21,569 nt of DNA from Thiotrichaceae bacterium. GTDB lineage: Bacteria > Pseudomonadota > Gammaproteobacteria > Thiotrichales > Thiotrichaceae. The position numbers were made by a program, and so were the translations under genes. Positions 6,547 through 15,346 of this stretch are shown here, piece by piece; position 1 is the first letter of the stretch; every line of letters begins with the position of its first letter. The notes under the pieces were generated by a model. The model was not told where the DNA came from and did not search any database. It saw nothing but the letters and a program-made list of their open reading frames with translations. The DNA lies in NCBI GenBank assembly GCA_027008885.1, contig JALVDQ010000430.1, forward strand, positions 1-21,569, read 5' to 3'.

Positions 6547-8394
6547 TCAGGCATTGGTATTGGCATTATCACAATCATCTTCTTCTTTTGACTTTCGTGC
6601 TTTTATCGCCTGGGTCGCCTCTTCTTTATTGAGCATTAAACTTTGTTCTGCTTCATGCAGGGCGGTGTCTCTGGATTTAAACAGTGTTTTTCCGATTTTC
6701 AGCAGGTTTTTAGCAATATTATTCGCATAATAATTGTCATTCATTAAAGAAGTTGCCATCTCTGCGGTAATGTGATGTTTGCGGATATGTGTGTCTATGT
6801 CCTTTAACATCTGCTTGTCAGCTTCTTTTATCTGCATTCTCATCGCCTCCAGTGTGGTCAACGCGAGGCGTTCATTTTCCGGCTGTTTTTCAAGTTCTGC
6901 CAAAGTACGCAGGATGGAAGCCAGACGGTAGCGTATCTTGTTGTATTCTTCACGAACATAGGGATTTTTGTCATTCAGGTGATGTGCCAGATTGATGTGT
7001 AGTTGCTGCACGTTTTTTATACTTTCCAGCATTTTTCTGCCAGCCGAACGATAGCCAAAGATTTCATTGTTCTGTTCCTGCGTCATGTTTTTATGCGCCT
7101 GACTGATAAAATCAACGATCCTGGCATAGAGTATCTTGATCTTGTTGGTATATTCCTCCTTGATATTGACCGGTATGGGTTTGCGTTCTGACTCTATAAT
7201 ATCCTTGACGGGAATATCAGATTGAATATCCCGTACCCGAATGCTGATTCCATGCGCGATAATGCCGAAGAAGTGCCGATACAGGTTAAAGGTTTCCTTG
7301 CGTACTGCTTCGACGGCAGCTTCAGGTAATTCGATACTGGCAGAATTAAGAAATTCAGGTTCAGCGATTGGGCGTTCTTTCTCAGGTAACAGGCGCGTTA
7401 AAAAGCTGACGAGTTTGCCTATAAAAGGCAACATGACAAGGATTCCAATCAGATTAAAGAGTGTATGAAAAACGGCTAATTTTAGCGTGTAGTCGTCTTT
7501 TGAAATTCCCAGATGATCCGCAATCCAGCTAACTATCTGTATCAGTTGGGGGATAAACGCAATCGCTATAACGGCGGTTACCAGATTAAAGATAAGGTGA
7601 GCTCCCGCCAGCCTTTTGCCGTTAATATTGGCACTGATTGAGCCCAGTATTGCTGTGATTGTGGTGCCGATATTGCTGCCGATGGCTAGTGCCAGTGCAT
7701 TTTCATAGGTGATTTGCTGACTTGCCAGGGCGGTGATAATCAATACCAGGGTGGCATGGCTGGACTGCATAATGACGGTTGCAATAACGCCAATCAGGGT
7801 ATACAGAAGCATGCCCTTCATGCCCGAGAGCGCATAAGCGGTGAGGTCAATATGTTCGCGGAAGGTCTCGAAGCCTTCTTTCATAAAGGAGATGCCTAAA
7901 AACAGGAAGCCCATACCCGCCAGAACATAGCCAATCCCTTTTAGTTCTTTCTGTTTTTGCAGTACCAGAATGATACCAAAAGCCAGCATGGGCATGGCAT
8001 AGGCAGATATTTTTACCTTCAGACCAAATCCGGCAACCAGCCAGGCACCTGTCGTCGTACCCAGGTTAGCGCCAAAAATAATACCTATTCCGGATGCCAG
8101 CGTGATTAGACCCGCTGACAGAAAAGAGATGGTAATTACCGAGACCAGGGAACTGGACTGCATTAGTGTTGTGGTCACAACACCAAAACTCATGCTTTTC
8201 CAGAGTTTGTCAGTGCTTTTATTTAGAATTTTTTCAAGTATACCGCCAGAAAAAATCTTGAAACCATCTTCCAGGGCAAGCATTCCAAACAGGAAAATTG
8301 CCACTCCAGCAGTAATCTGCTTCAAGTTTGGACTCAACCAAAAGCCATAGGAAAGCAGCAGAAAAATACTGATTAAAATTCCTTTTCTGAACAT
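6547..8394 (-). CDS. Na+/Pi cotransporter family protein with PhoU-like C-terminus
   Basis: A 615-residue protein. The membrane half (about 1-335) carries the duplicated NptA/Na_Pi_cotrans signature: TTLMQSSSLVSV (75-86) with GANLGTTTGA (108-117), and VIMQSSHATLVL (207-218) with GSNIGTTITA (239-248). The paired QSS motifs are the expected Na+ and phosphate sites. From about 360 the protein is soluble, helical and charged, matching the PhoU-like domain often fused to this family, which probably reports or limits phosphate flux. Length is normal for the fused form. It lies 120 nt downstream of a PiT permease gene on the same strand, with a palindromic repeat element between them. No second promoter was identified in that gap. 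Confidence 0.9.
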   Translation of the reverse strand: MFRKGILISIFLLLSYGFWLSPNLKQITAGVAIFLFGMLALEDGFKIFSGGILEKILNKSTDKLWKSMSFGVVTTTLMQSSSLVSVITISFLSAGLITLASGIGIIFGANLGTTTGAWLVAGFGLKVKISAYAMPMLAFGIILVLQKQKELKGIGYVLAGMGFLFLGISFMKEGFETFREHIDLTAYALSGMKGMLLYTLIGVIATVIMQSSHATLVLIITALASQQITYENALALAIGSNIGTTITAILGSISANINGKRLAGAHLIFNLVTAVIAIAFIPQLIQIVSWIADHLGISKDDYTLKLAVFHTLFNLIGILVMLPFIGKLVSFLTRLLPEKERPIAEPEFLNSASIELPEAAVEAVRKETFNLYRHFFGIIAHGISIRVRDIQSDIPVKDIIESERKPIPVNIKEEYTNKIKILYARIVDFISQAHKNMTQEQNNEIFGYRSAGRKMLESIKNVQQLHINLAHHLNDKNPYVREEYNKIRYRLASILRTLAELEKQPENERLALTTLEAMRMQIKEADKQMLKDIDTHIRKHHITAEMATSLMNDNYYANNIAKNLLKIGKTLFKSRDTALHEAEQSLMLNKEEATQAIKARKSKEEDDCDNANTNA

Positions 8395-8422
8395 TTTAGC
8401 AGTCCGTTTTTTGGTGCTTGCC

Positions 8423-8499
8423 GGGTTAAACCTGTTGATTTAATCAATGCGCAGTCGGATTAGCATAGCCCAGCCCGACTGCAAAACACAGGTTTAAGC
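8423..8499 (+). repeat. MITE-like palindromic element (short form)
   Basis: Terminal inverted repeats GGGTTAAACCTGT (8423-8435) and ACAGGTTTAAGC (8488-8499) enclose the internal hairpin GCAGTCGG (8451-8458) / CCGACTGC (8475-8482). The left end, including GTTGATTTA.TCAATGCG, matches the left end of the element at 15811-15934 almost base for base and is in the same orientation. Here it sits between the two phosphate transporter genes, where the hairpin could reduce read-through or set mRNA ends. Confidence 0.6.
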
Positions 8500-8514
8500 A
8501 CTGAATCAGCTTAA

Positions 8515-10092
8515 CTATACCTGGGGCAGTAACATACCCCGAATAGTGTAAAAAATAATTGCAGCAAGTACCGCTGATGCAGGCACAGTGATTAACCAGG
8601 CTGCTGCAATTTTTAATAAGGCAGATCTTTTAACCAGTTCTTTACGATAAACTTTCTTCAAGCTTTTTCTTTCGCGTTTTGAAAAATGAGCTTCACTGCG
8701 TTTTGCCTTTAATTCTTGCAACATGACTTTTTTGCGTTTCACAGATGCTTTCTGAAACTCCTCCAGAAAGGCTTCAATCGTATCATGATCGGCACCATCA
8801 TGGTGCTCCACAATTTCATTCACCATACGATCATACGATTTCTTTAAATATTCACGCAGAAAGCCCACCCCAAAAATACCGCCAACGGCAATATGCGTTG
8901 AACTGACCGGTAAACCAAGCTGGGAGGCAATTATGACTGTAATAGATGCTGCCATCGCAATACTGAAAGCACGCATTTTATTCAGTTCGGTGATCTCTGA
9001 GCCAACCGTGCGAATCAGTTTTGGACCAAATAGTGTCAGACCGACGACAATTCCTATTGCACCAACCAGCATTACCCATAATGGAATTGCTGCTTTTGTG
9101 GCAATACCGCCTGATGTAATGGCATCATTGATTGCTGCCAGAGGACCTACGGCATTGGCTACATCATTCGCTCCATGTGCAAAACTGAGCAGTGCTGCGG
9201 CAAAGATTAGCGGAATAGTAAACAGGTTATTGATAGTCCGCTTGTTATTTTCCAGCTTGTTGGCTGCTTTGTTAATTAAGGGTTTCACAATAACATAGAT
9301 CAGTGCCGCAATCAGCAAGCCAATTCCAACAGCGGTAATAAACTCAACTTTCCATATTTTTTTTAAACCTTTCATAATCAAATAGGTTGAAAAGGCCCAC
9401 GCCATTACGGCTATCAATACAGGTACAACCCGTTTTGCTGCTGCTATCTTGTCAGCCCTGTAGGTAATGGTGTGTTTTATCAAATATAAAAAACCTGCAG
9501 CAATAATTCCGCCCAGTACAGGGGATATTACCCAGCTTGATGCGATAGCAATCATTTTGTCCCAATTTACAATACTCCATCCACCTGCGGCGATTCCTGC
9601 CCCCATAACACCGCCCACAATCGAATGCGTGGTGGAAACAGGTGCGCCCACTGCCGTTGCAATATTCAACCAGATAGCACCTGCAAGAAGGGCAGCCATC
9701 ATCAGCCAAATAAAGACGGCACTATCCTTTATTAGTCCCGGATTGATAATCCCCTTTTTAATGGTGCTGACCACATCACCACCCGCAATTAAAGCCCCTG
9801 CGGCTTCAAATATACCCGCAATGACAATTGCACCAATCAGGGTTAATGCTCTGGAACCCACAGCTGGACCGACATTATTGGCAACATCGTTTGCACCAAT
9901 GTTTAGCGCCATGTATCCACCTATCATGGCTGCAACAATCAAGAGTAATCGACCTGGAATATCATGCGGCACAATATAATTGGTGTACATAACGATACCA
10001 ATCATAAATACCAAAACAATGCTGAGACGAAGTGTTTCACTTTTGCTAAAGCCCGTTGATTGTTCGATTTTATCTACACTTTTTAAGTCCAT
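8515..10092 (-). CDS. Inorganic phosphate permease, PiT/PHO4 family
   Basis: A 525-residue membrane protein with about 10-12 spans. Both PHO4 signatures are present: NIGANDVANNVGPAVGS (64-80) and FAHGANDVANAVGP (304-317). Each is followed by its partner loop, VSTTHSIVGG (152-161) and VSSTHIAVGG (396-405). PiT permeases carry metal-phosphate with protons, or phosphate with Na+, at low affinity. A basic cytoplasmic insert (about 425-490, KRKKVMLQELKAKRSEAHFS and onward) precedes the last helix and explains the length above the usual ~420-500. AAGGAA lies 6 nt before the ATG. Upstream is a 525-nt gap with hairpins; no Pho box was recognised. Confidence 0.92.
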   Translation of the reverse strand: MDLKSVDKIEQSTGFSKSETLRLSIVLVFMIGIVMYTNYIVPHDIPGRLLLIVAAMIGGYMALNIGANDVANNVGPAVGSRALTLIGAIVIAGIFEAAGALIAGGDVVSTIKKGIINPGLIKDSAVFIWLMMAALLAGAIWLNIATAVGAPVSTTHSIVGGVMGAGIAAGGWSIVNWDKMIAIASSWVISPVLGGIIAAGFLYLIKHTITYRADKIAAAKRVVPVLIAVMAWAFSTYLIMKGLKKIWKVEFITAVGIGLLIAALIYVIVKPLINKAANKLENNKRTINNLFTIPLIFAAALLSFAHGANDVANAVGPLAAINDAITSGGIATKAAIPLWVMLVGAIGIVVGLTLFGPKLIRTVGSEITELNKMRAFSIAMAASITVIIASQLGLPVSSTHIAVGGIFGVGFLREYLKKSYDRMVNEIVEHHDGADHDTIEAFLEEFQKASVKRKKVMLQELKAKRSEAHFSKRERKSLKKVYRKELVKRSALLKIAAAWLITVPASAVLAAIIFYTIRGMLLPQV

Positions 10093-10242
10093 GGGAGTTT
10101 CCTTTTTAAATAAACAATTATTCTAATGCAAAATTAGCGTAGCGAAACCACATGCTGCGACCTGTGGATTAGCTCACATTCTAATTCAAGCTACTCAGCG
10201 CAGATTATTCCCGCGCGCAAGGTATTGTGCATTTCGGAGTCT

Positions 10243-10268
10243 GTCGGGTTAGCTGGCGCTAACCTGAC
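10243..10268. repeat. REP-like palindrome
   Basis: GTCGGGTTAGC (10243-10253) pairs with GCTAACCTGAC (10258-10268) at 10 of 11 positions. It belongs to the same GTCGGGTTA/TAACCCGAC type as hairpins at 11724-11750, 14429-14455 and 15886-15920. A small ACCTG/CAGGT hairpin (10267-10282) with T-rich flank follows directly. Confidence 0.55.
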
Positions 10269-10414
10269 CTGCAAAAACAGGTTTTGCTTTAGTGCTAGTT
10301 CTAACATAGCCCGAACAAGTAAAACTGTAAAACTAAAAATAGCACTATACTGACTTAAATTATACTCTTTGAGATTAAGAATACCTCTACTTGTTTTACT
10401 AAATGCATCATTTT

Positions 10415-10455
10415 TATACTGCGACCTTCAATTAGTGATTGAAGGCTGCAGTATA
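10415..10455. other. Strong hairpin, 18-bp stem
   Basis: TATACTGCGACCTTCAAT (10415-10432) and ATTGAAGGCTGCAGTATA (10438-10455) pair at 16 of 18 positions around a 5-nt TAGTG loop; the only mismatch is a GA/AG pair in mid-stem. It is downstream of kdsB (minus strand) and upstream of pit. The stem lacks a T tract, so it may be a processing or protein-binding site rather than a simple terminator. Confidence 0.55.
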
Positions 10456-10509
10456 CGACCCACAAAGCAGCCCTTGATAAACTCTTGACACTTCAGTTTC
10501 AGATTTTTT

Positions 10510-10653
10510 ATGAAAAATCAGTTATTGGAGGTTGAGGTATATAAAGACTCAGGAGTCTATCGAAAGCCCTTCTGTGAATTGGTCTATGCGGAAAACGAGA
10601 GCACATTAAGACGGCTGTTATGTTTGATTGATTATTTCTTCCACAACTTTTAA
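10510..10653 (+). CDS. Possible small protein of 47 residues, unverified
   Basis: An ATG-to-TAA reading frame coding for a 47-residue mixed-charge peptide beginning MKNQLLEVEVYKDSGVYRKP and ending [12 protein letters not shown]. It has no Shine-Dalgarno sequence and its last 36 nt overlap the 3' end of kdsB on the opposite strand. A TTGACA (10485-10490) lies just upstream without a good -10. The composition looks more protein-like than a random frame in AT-rich DNA, and the rest of the region has no other candidate. I do not recognise it and it may be chance. Confidence 0.2.
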   Translation: MKNQLLEVEVYKDSGVYRKPFCELVYAENESTLRRLLCLIDYFFHNF

Positions 10654-11376
10654 ATCAGCTTCAGTATCCACACCATGCCCGGGAAGTTCTGCTGCAATAT
10701 CCACATGGATTTTGGCACCATGCCAGATGGCACGTAATTGCTCAAGCAGCTCAATCTTTTCAATTTCACAGGCGCTCATTTGAGCAAATTTCTTCAGGTA
10801 AGCTGCACGGTAGGCGTATATGCCAATATGTCGTAAGGCAAAGTCTTTTACAGTGCCAGAATGCTCTCTTTGAAAAGGAATTGGAGCACGACTAAAATAA
10901 AGTGCCATGCCGTTTTTATCGGTTACCACTTTTACAATATTGGGGTCATTATATTCATTTTCAGTATGAAGCGGGGTCGCCAGGGTAGCGATTGAAGCAG
11001 TGGTGTTGTTTGCCAGATTATCGGCAACCTGCTCCAGGATTGATACGGGCGTTAATGGTTCATCACCTTGCAAATTGACAACAATGGTGTCATCAGCCCA
11101 GCCCTGTGTTGCTACGACTTCTGCCAAACGGTCGCTGCCGCTTTGGTGCTCGCTGGAAGTCATGCAAACCCTGGCAGCAAACGCTTCACATTGTTCTTTT
11201 ATACGCTGATCATCCGTAGCAACGATGATTTCAGCAAACTTTAATTTGGTTGCGGCTTCTCTGGCACGCTCAAAAACGTGCTGGATCATGGGTTTACCTG
11301 CAATAAGACGCAGGGGCTTGCCTGGCAAACGGGTCGATGCGTACCTCGCCGGAATCACCACAACCGTTTGTGTCAT
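10618..11376 (-). CDS. kdsB: 3-deoxy-manno-octulosonate cytidylyltransferase (CMP-Kdo synthetase)
   Basis: A 252-residue protein, close to the 248 of E. coli KdsB. The N-terminal nucleotide-binding loop is [16 protein letters not shown] (7-22). Other family motifs are ATDDQRI (53-59), SGSDRLAE (79-86), VNLQGDEPL (100-108) for Mg2+ and nucleotide, and the C-terminal [11 protein letters not shown]. It activates Kdo with CTP to give CMP-Kdo for lipopolysaccharide inner-core synthesis in the cytoplasm, so the host makes LPS. Its start overlaps the trm112-like stop by ATGA, so translation is coupled. This matches the common ycaR-kdsB order, but lpxK is not next to it here. Confidence 0.95.
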   Translation of the reverse strand: MTQTVVVIPARYASTRLPGKPLRLIAGKPMIQHVFERAREAATKLKFAEIIVATDDQRIKEQCEAFAARVCMTSSEHQSGSDRLAEVVATQGWADDTIVVNLQGDEPLTPVSILEQVADNLANNTTASIATLATPLHTENEYNDPNIVKVVTDKNGMALYFSRAPIPFQREHSGTVKDFALRHIGIYAYRAAYLKKFAQMSACEIEKIELLEQLRAIWHGAKIHVDIAAELPGHGVDTEADLKVVEEIINQT

Positions 11377-11555
11377 CGTTTAACTTCTTCTGCGGTTAAC
11401 TGGCGTGCTTCTTCCTCCAGCATAACCGGAATACCATCCTTGATCGGGTACGCCAGTCGCGCGGAACGGGAAATCAGTTCCTGATTTTTTTTATCATAAA
11501 TCAATGGACCCTTGGTAACAGGGCAAACAAGTATATCAAGCAATTTACTATCCAT
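11373..11555 (-). CDS. Trm112/YcaR-family small protein
   Basis: A 60-residue protein starting [18 protein letters not shown], the typical YcaR opening with the CP-x-TKG-x-L form, and ending with [19 protein letters not shown], also diagnostic. I start it at 11555 rather than at an upstream ATG (11576) because family members begin MD.KLL and GGAA lies 6 nt before this ATG. Trm112 homologues act as small partners that stabilise methyltransferases; the bacterial YcaR form has no firmly assigned reaction. It overlaps kdsB by 4 nt, the conserved arrangement. Confidence 0.88.
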   Translation of the reverse strand: MDSKLLDILVCPVTKGPLIYDKKNQELISRSARLAYPIKDGIPVMLEEEARQLTAEEVKR

Positions 11556-11598
11556 TATAATTTCCAGGTTGAACAACTGTTTCTCGGTTTTTAATCTT

Positions 11599-11805
11599 AA
11601 CCCATCCCCCCTGTTTTTTACATATTTTTTGCAGGGAGCTGGGTCAAGCTGTTGGTTTACTCAATGCATAATTTGGATTAGAGTAGCTTAGTCCAAGCGT
11701 AATCCAATATAGTGCCACGTCTTGTCGGGTTACGCTTGGGCTAACCCGACCTACCTGTCCTCTGTCCTCTGACACACCCATCCCCCCTGTTTTTTATACA
11801 TTTTC
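11599..11805 (+). repeat. Composite repeat element between trm112 and sulP
   Basis: This fills most of the 312-nt gap upstream of two divergent genes. In order: C-run/T-run motif (11599-11630, copy 3); a left end resembling the MITE-like element (GGGTCAAGCTGTTGGTTTAC, 11641-11660); inverted repeat TTGGATTA (11673-11680) / TAATCCAA (11700-11707); REP-like hairpin GTCGGGTTA (11724-11732) / TAACCCGAC (11742-11750); two heptamers CTGTCCT (11755-11768); and a second C-run/T-run motif (11775-11805, copy 4). Both motif copies read CCCATCCCCCCTGTTTTTTA. The same order of parts recurs at 14342-14594. The remaining 80 nt before sulP are AT-rich with a TATAAA shortly before the start. Confidence 0.65.
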
Positions 11806-11888
11806 CAAATTAAAAATAAGCATTTAATAATTAGCAGAAAACGGTATACTTGCGCGCTTTCCAATATGCGTCTGTATAAAATATCGCC

Positions 11889-13421
11889 ATGTTTAGCATT
11901 GTCTCATCCCGTAAAGAATGTATTAAAAACGACCTGTTGTCAGGTTTAACCGTTGCTCTGGCATTAGTACCGGAGGCAGTTGCTTTCGCGCTTCTGGCTG
12001 GCATTCCGCCCATACATGGTTTGTATGCTGCATTTACTATTGGTCTGGTGGCTTCAATCGCAGGGGGTCGCCCGGGAATGATTTCGGGTGCGACTGGCGC
12101 AATTGCCGTGGTTATCGGAACTCTGGTGGCGCAGCATGGCATTGAATACCTGTTTGCTGCGGTGATGATGATGGGTTTGATCCAGATTATTTTTGGTATT
12201 TTGCGCCTCGGAAAGTTTATTCGCCTTGTGCCACATCCTGTCTTTCTGGGGTTTGTTAACGGGCTGGCTCTGGTGATTTTTTTGGCGCAGCTGCAACATT
12301 TTAAAATCGACCTGCCTGACGGAAGTCATGCCTGGATTACTGGCAGCAAGCTTTATATTATGCTGGCGTTAATCGCTCTTACGATGATTATTATCCAGTT
12401 TCTTCCTCGCCTTACCAAAGCAGTGCCTTCTACCCTGGTTGCAATAATTGTGGGTACAGTGATTGTGTTGGTGCTGGGGCTGGATACCCGCACCGTTGCA
12501 GACCTGTCTTCGGTCAAAGGTTCTTTTCCTCCATTTCATTTACCCGAAGTAGAACTTTCCTGGGAAGCTTTTAAAATTGTTTTTCCCTACGCATTAGTGA
12601 TGGCGCTGGTTGGTCTGATTGAAAGCCTGCTGACTCTTAATCTTATTGATGAGCTTACAGAAACAACGGGGCAACCTAATCGTGAATGTATTGGTCAGGG
12701 TGCTGCCAATGTGGTTACTGGCATGTTTAGTGGCATGGGTGGCTGTGCCATGGTGGGGCAAAGCATTATCAATATAAAATCTGGCGGAAGGCAACGGCTT
12801 TCTGGCATTTCGGCGGCTATTTTTCTGCTGTTTTTTATTATGTTTGCCTCTAAACTGATTGATATTATTCCGATTGCGGTACTGGTCGGGGTTATGTTTA
12901 TGGTCGTTATCGGTACTTTTGAATGGGGTAGCTTGCGTATGCTGGGCAAGATACCTCTGGCTGACTGGGTGATAATCGTTGCTGTTACGGCAATTACCGT
13001 GATTACGGATAATCTGGCGCTTGCGGTAGTTACTGGTGTGATTTTATCCGCGCTGGTGTTTGCCTGGGAACATGCCAGCCATATCAATGCAAAAATTCGC
13101 TACAATCGCATGGGTGACAAGGTTTACGAACTTGAAGGACCGCTATTTTTTGCCTCTGCCCAAAATTTTCAGGATATTTTTACCCCCAGGGAAGATACGG
13201 ATGATGTGGTTGTGGATTTTAAAAATTCACGCGTGGCTGATCACTCCGCGATTGAAGCCATAGATAAACTTGCCGAACGCTACGACCGCGCCGGAAAACG
13301 TCTGCATCTAAAACATTTAAGTGAAGAATGTCGTTTGTTGCTGAAAAAGGCAGGTCCGCTGGTTGAGGTGAATGTGGTTGAAGACCCGCATTATCATATT
13401 GCAGATGACAAACTGGGGTAA
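11889..13421 (+). CDS. SulP-family (SLC26) anion transporter with STAS domain
   Basis: A 510-residue protein. The SulP hallmark is near the N-terminus: DLLSGLTVALALVPEAVAFA (15-34) followed by LLAGIPPIHGLYAAF (35-49). About ten to fourteen membrane spans run to about residue 400. The cytoplasmic C-terminus from about 410 is a STAS domain (YELEGPLFFASAQNFQDIF, then DVVVDFKNSRVADHSAIEAI). Family members carry sulfate, bicarbonate or other anions; substrate cannot be read from sequence and no transport partners are adjacent. No Shine-Dalgarno sequence is seen before the ATG. Divergent from trm112-kdsB across the composite repeat. Confidence 0.88.
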   Translation: MFSIVSSRKECIKNDLLSGLTVALALVPEAVAFALLAGIPPIHGLYAAFTIGLVASIAGGRPGMISGATGAIAVVIGTLVAQHGIEYLFAAVMMMGLIQIIFGILRLGKFIRLVPHPVFLGFVNGLALVIFLAQLQHFKIDLPDGSHAWITGSKLYIMLALIALTMIIIQFLPRLTKAVPSTLVAIIVGTVIVLVLGLDTRTVADLSSVKGSFPPFHLPEVELSWEAFKIVFPYALVMALVGLIESLLTLNLIDELTETTGQPNRECIGQGAANVVTGMFSGMGGCAMVGQSIINIKSGGRQRLSGISAAIFLLFFIMFASKLIDIIPIAVLVGVMFMVVIGTFEWGSLRMLGKIPLADWVIIVAVTAITVITDNLALAVVTGVILSALVFAWEHASHINAKIRYNRMGDKVYELEGPLFFASAQNFQDIFTPREDTDDVVVDFKNSRVADHSAIEAIDKLAERYDRAGKRLHLKHLSEECRLLLKKAGPLVEVNVVEDPHYHIADDKLG

Positions 13422-13498
13422 TTTAATTGCCTGATTATTTGAGCAGGAGAATAAAAGACAAGCAAGAACGGTGGGTTTATTAGTGCGCCGCCCCTTCC

Positions 13499-13915
13499 TT
13501 AATCCTTTTTTCCTGAATCCACGTCCAGAGGGTAAAGCAGGGGTTTTACACCTGCCTTTTTGCGTATCCAGTTGAGGCTCTTAAATACTTTCGGATGGCT
13601 AACGAGTTTGCGTTCCAGCCAGTATTTTCCAGGAAAATTACTGACTCCCAGACCAATCAAAATAGTGAGTATCCCCTGCCCGGGTAGCACCAGCATGGCT
13701 ATGCCTGCAAGTATAAAAAGAAGACCAAGTATATTTTTTGCAATCTGTATCAGTAAGGTATTTCTGTTTTCTGTTGAGAATACCTGATGTTTTTCCGCCA
13801 AAAAATAGTCCTCTGGTAAACGTGCAATTATCATTGGAATAACAATCAACGAACCAATAAAGGTGACAACAGAAAATATTGCCAGTGCGGTGAGTATTTC
13901 CGGATTAATTGTCAT
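13499..13915 (-). CDS. Small membrane protein, PGPGW-like
   Basis: A 138-residue protein with membrane spans at about 8-30 and 58-92, the second containing IAMLVLPGQGILTILIGLGV. That is close to the PGPGW family pattern (PG-x-G followed by a hydrophobic stretch and GL). The C-terminus is basic (VFKSLNWIRKKAGVKPLL). Function of the family is unknown. It overlaps the upstream 143-residue gene by 11 nt, so the two are probably translated together, and it converges on sulP. Confidence 0.65.
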   Translation of the reverse strand: MTINPEILTALAIFSVVTFIGSLIVIPMIIARLPEDYFLAEKHQVFSTENRNTLLIQIAKNILGLLFILAGIAMLVLPGQGILTILIGLGVSNFPGKYWLERKLVSHPKVFKSLNWIRKKAGVKPLLYPLDVDSGKKD

Positions 13916-14336
13916 GCTGCTCCAGTATGCTTTGCTGTCCCATTTGATATGCCTTTAGAAGAGCCTTGCTCATGGCTTGATTTTCTTCAAGTTGCTCAAT
14001 ATGAAGTATCTCGGAGGCAATTTTTTGTATCACATCCTGAGCTTTTTGCGTATTGTTTTGCTGCTTTTTTTGAATAAAACACTGCAAGTCAAACTGCCCA
14101 TCAGAATAGCATTCGCTTGCCAGTCCGGTTGCCTGACTAAAGAAAACCGGGGATGATTCCAGAACTTCATATTCATAAGAATAAGGATCTATGTTATTTT
14201 CAGCAGCTATTTGATGAAAAACAGAAGAAAAATCATTATGTTTCTGGATATAGTCATCCAGATCAATAACGCTTGAGGGTTGATAATCCTTGCCCTTGAA
14301 CGAAAATGGTATTGTCACCGTGATTGTGTTTTTCAT
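13905..14336 (-). CDS. Conserved-looking hypothetical protein, unrecognised
   Basis: A 143-residue soluble, acidic protein without signal peptide. The N-terminal part (TITVTIPFSFKGKDYQPSSV) is predicted beta, and the rest mostly helical with a Gln-rich tail. An extended stretch IDPYSYEYEVLESSPVFFSQ precedes two Cys (about 77 and 86). I do not recognise the family. It overlaps the downstream membrane-protein gene by 11 nt, suggesting a functional pair. Its leader runs straight into C-run/T-run motif copy 5 (14342-14370): on this strand the G-run and GGG before the ATG would be the only Shine-Dalgarno-like sequence. Confidence 0.6.
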   Translation of the reverse strand: MKNTITVTIPFSFKGKDYQPSSVIDLDDYIQKHNDFSSVFHQIAAENNIDPYSYEYEVLESSPVFFSQATGLASECYSDGQFDLQCFIQKKQQNNTQKAQDVIQKIASEILHIEQLEENQAMSKALLKAYQMGQQSILEQHDN

Positions 14337-14341
14337 TTTAT

Positions 14342-14594
<253 letters not shown>

Positions 14595-14666
14595 GAGATG
14601 GCTATCTGATTTAAACAAATAACAAGATGACAGTGCCATAAATCTGCCAGTATACTTTGATGGACT

Positions 14667-15215
14667 ATGAATATGAAGAAGCAACACATCATACAGCACA
14701 CCAGGAAGTGGCTGCAATCTGTTATTATTGAACACAATATTTGCCCCTTTGCCAAAAAAGAGTTTGAGCGCGACAGCATCCATTATGAAGTAGCAGAAAG
14801 CTCAAATCGAGAAGATCAACTGCTGCTTATGATTTCAATCTGCAAATTACTTGATCTTGACGATAGCATAGAAACCAGTTTAATTATCTATCCTAATGGA
14901 TTGAATCAATTCGATGATTACCTGAATTTTTTGGCACTGGCAAATGCACTTCTCGAAAAGCAGGGCTATGAAGGCATTTATCAGCTTGCCAGTTTTCATC
15001 CGCAATATCAGTTTGAGGGCGTTGCAAAAGATGATGCCAGTAATTACACCAACCGTTCACCTTACCCCACTTTGCACCTGATTCGTGAAGCCAGTCTTGA
15101 AAAGGCACTTAAAAGCTACCCTGACCCTGAAAAAATACCAGAAAGAAATATTGAATATACGCGCAAGCTGGGCTTAAAAACCATGCAAGATATGCTGAGA
15201 AAGTGTTTGCGCTGA
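14667..15215 (+). CDS. DUF1415-family protein
   Basis: A 182-residue soluble protein that matches DUF1415 along its length: TRKWLQSVIIEHNICPFAKK (12-31) at the N-terminus, LIIYPNGLNQFDDYLNFL in the middle, and the strongly conserved YQLASFHPQYQFEGVAKDDA and SNYTNRSPYPTLHLIREASL blocks. The biochemical function is not known. Conserved Cys26, His/Asp/Asn-rich core segments and a soluble fold would suit an enzyme, but that is only inference. Gene complete, monocistronic, start ATG 14667 (14673 is also possible). Confidence 0.88.
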   Translation: MNMKKQHIIQHTRKWLQSVIIEHNICPFAKKEFERDSIHYEVAESSNREDQLLLMISICKLLDLDDSIETSLIIYPNGLNQFDDYLNFLALANALLEKQGYEGIYQLASFHPQYQFEGVAKDDASNYTNRSPYPTLHLIREASLEKALKSYPDPEKIPERNIEYTRKLGLKTMQDMLRKCLR

Positions 15216-15276
15216 TCCACAATCGGCATATAAGGATGCCAATTTTTACACATTATTCCTTTACTCTATTCCTTAT

Positions 15277-15288
15277 AGGATATATCCT
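15277..15288. promoter_or_regulatory. Perfect 12-bp palindrome upstream of hemerythrin-like gene
   Basis: AGGATATATCCT is a perfect palindrome, extended outward by TA/TA after one mismatch. It lies 58 nt before the ATG at 15347 in a very AT-rich leader, the right distance for an operator at or upstream of a promoter. The binding factor is unknown. Confidence 0.35.
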
Positions 15289-15346
15289 GTATCTATAAAT
15301 AAATAATAATTTTATATCTAATTTAACTATAGCTAGGAATAAAACC

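Larger units (their letters stand above)
10093..10617. other. Long intergenic region between pit and kdsB
   Basis: It holds 525 nt with no conserved gene. From left to right: the leader of the PiT gene (10093-10140), a REP-like palindrome (10243-10268), an AT-rich stretch (about 10310-10420), a near-perfect 18-bp stem hairpin (10415-10455) and a possible 47-codon ORF that runs into the 3' end of kdsB on the opposite strand. Since kdsB and pit are both on the minus strand, this region should contain the kdsB terminator and the pit promoter, neither of which is unambiguous. Confidence 0.6.

Noticed and set aside
9467..9979. 170-codon plus-strand frame opposite the PiT gene
   Set aside because: Antisense mirror of hydrophobic codons in a well-supported transporter; no ribosome binding site or family features.
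10093..10240. Pho box upstream of the PiT gene
   Set aside because: No pair of CTGTCAT-like direct repeats could be found at the right spacing.
12695..13087. 130-codon minus-strand frame inside sulP, and a 103-codon one at 11831-12142
   Set aside because: Antisense shadows of the SulP coding sequence.
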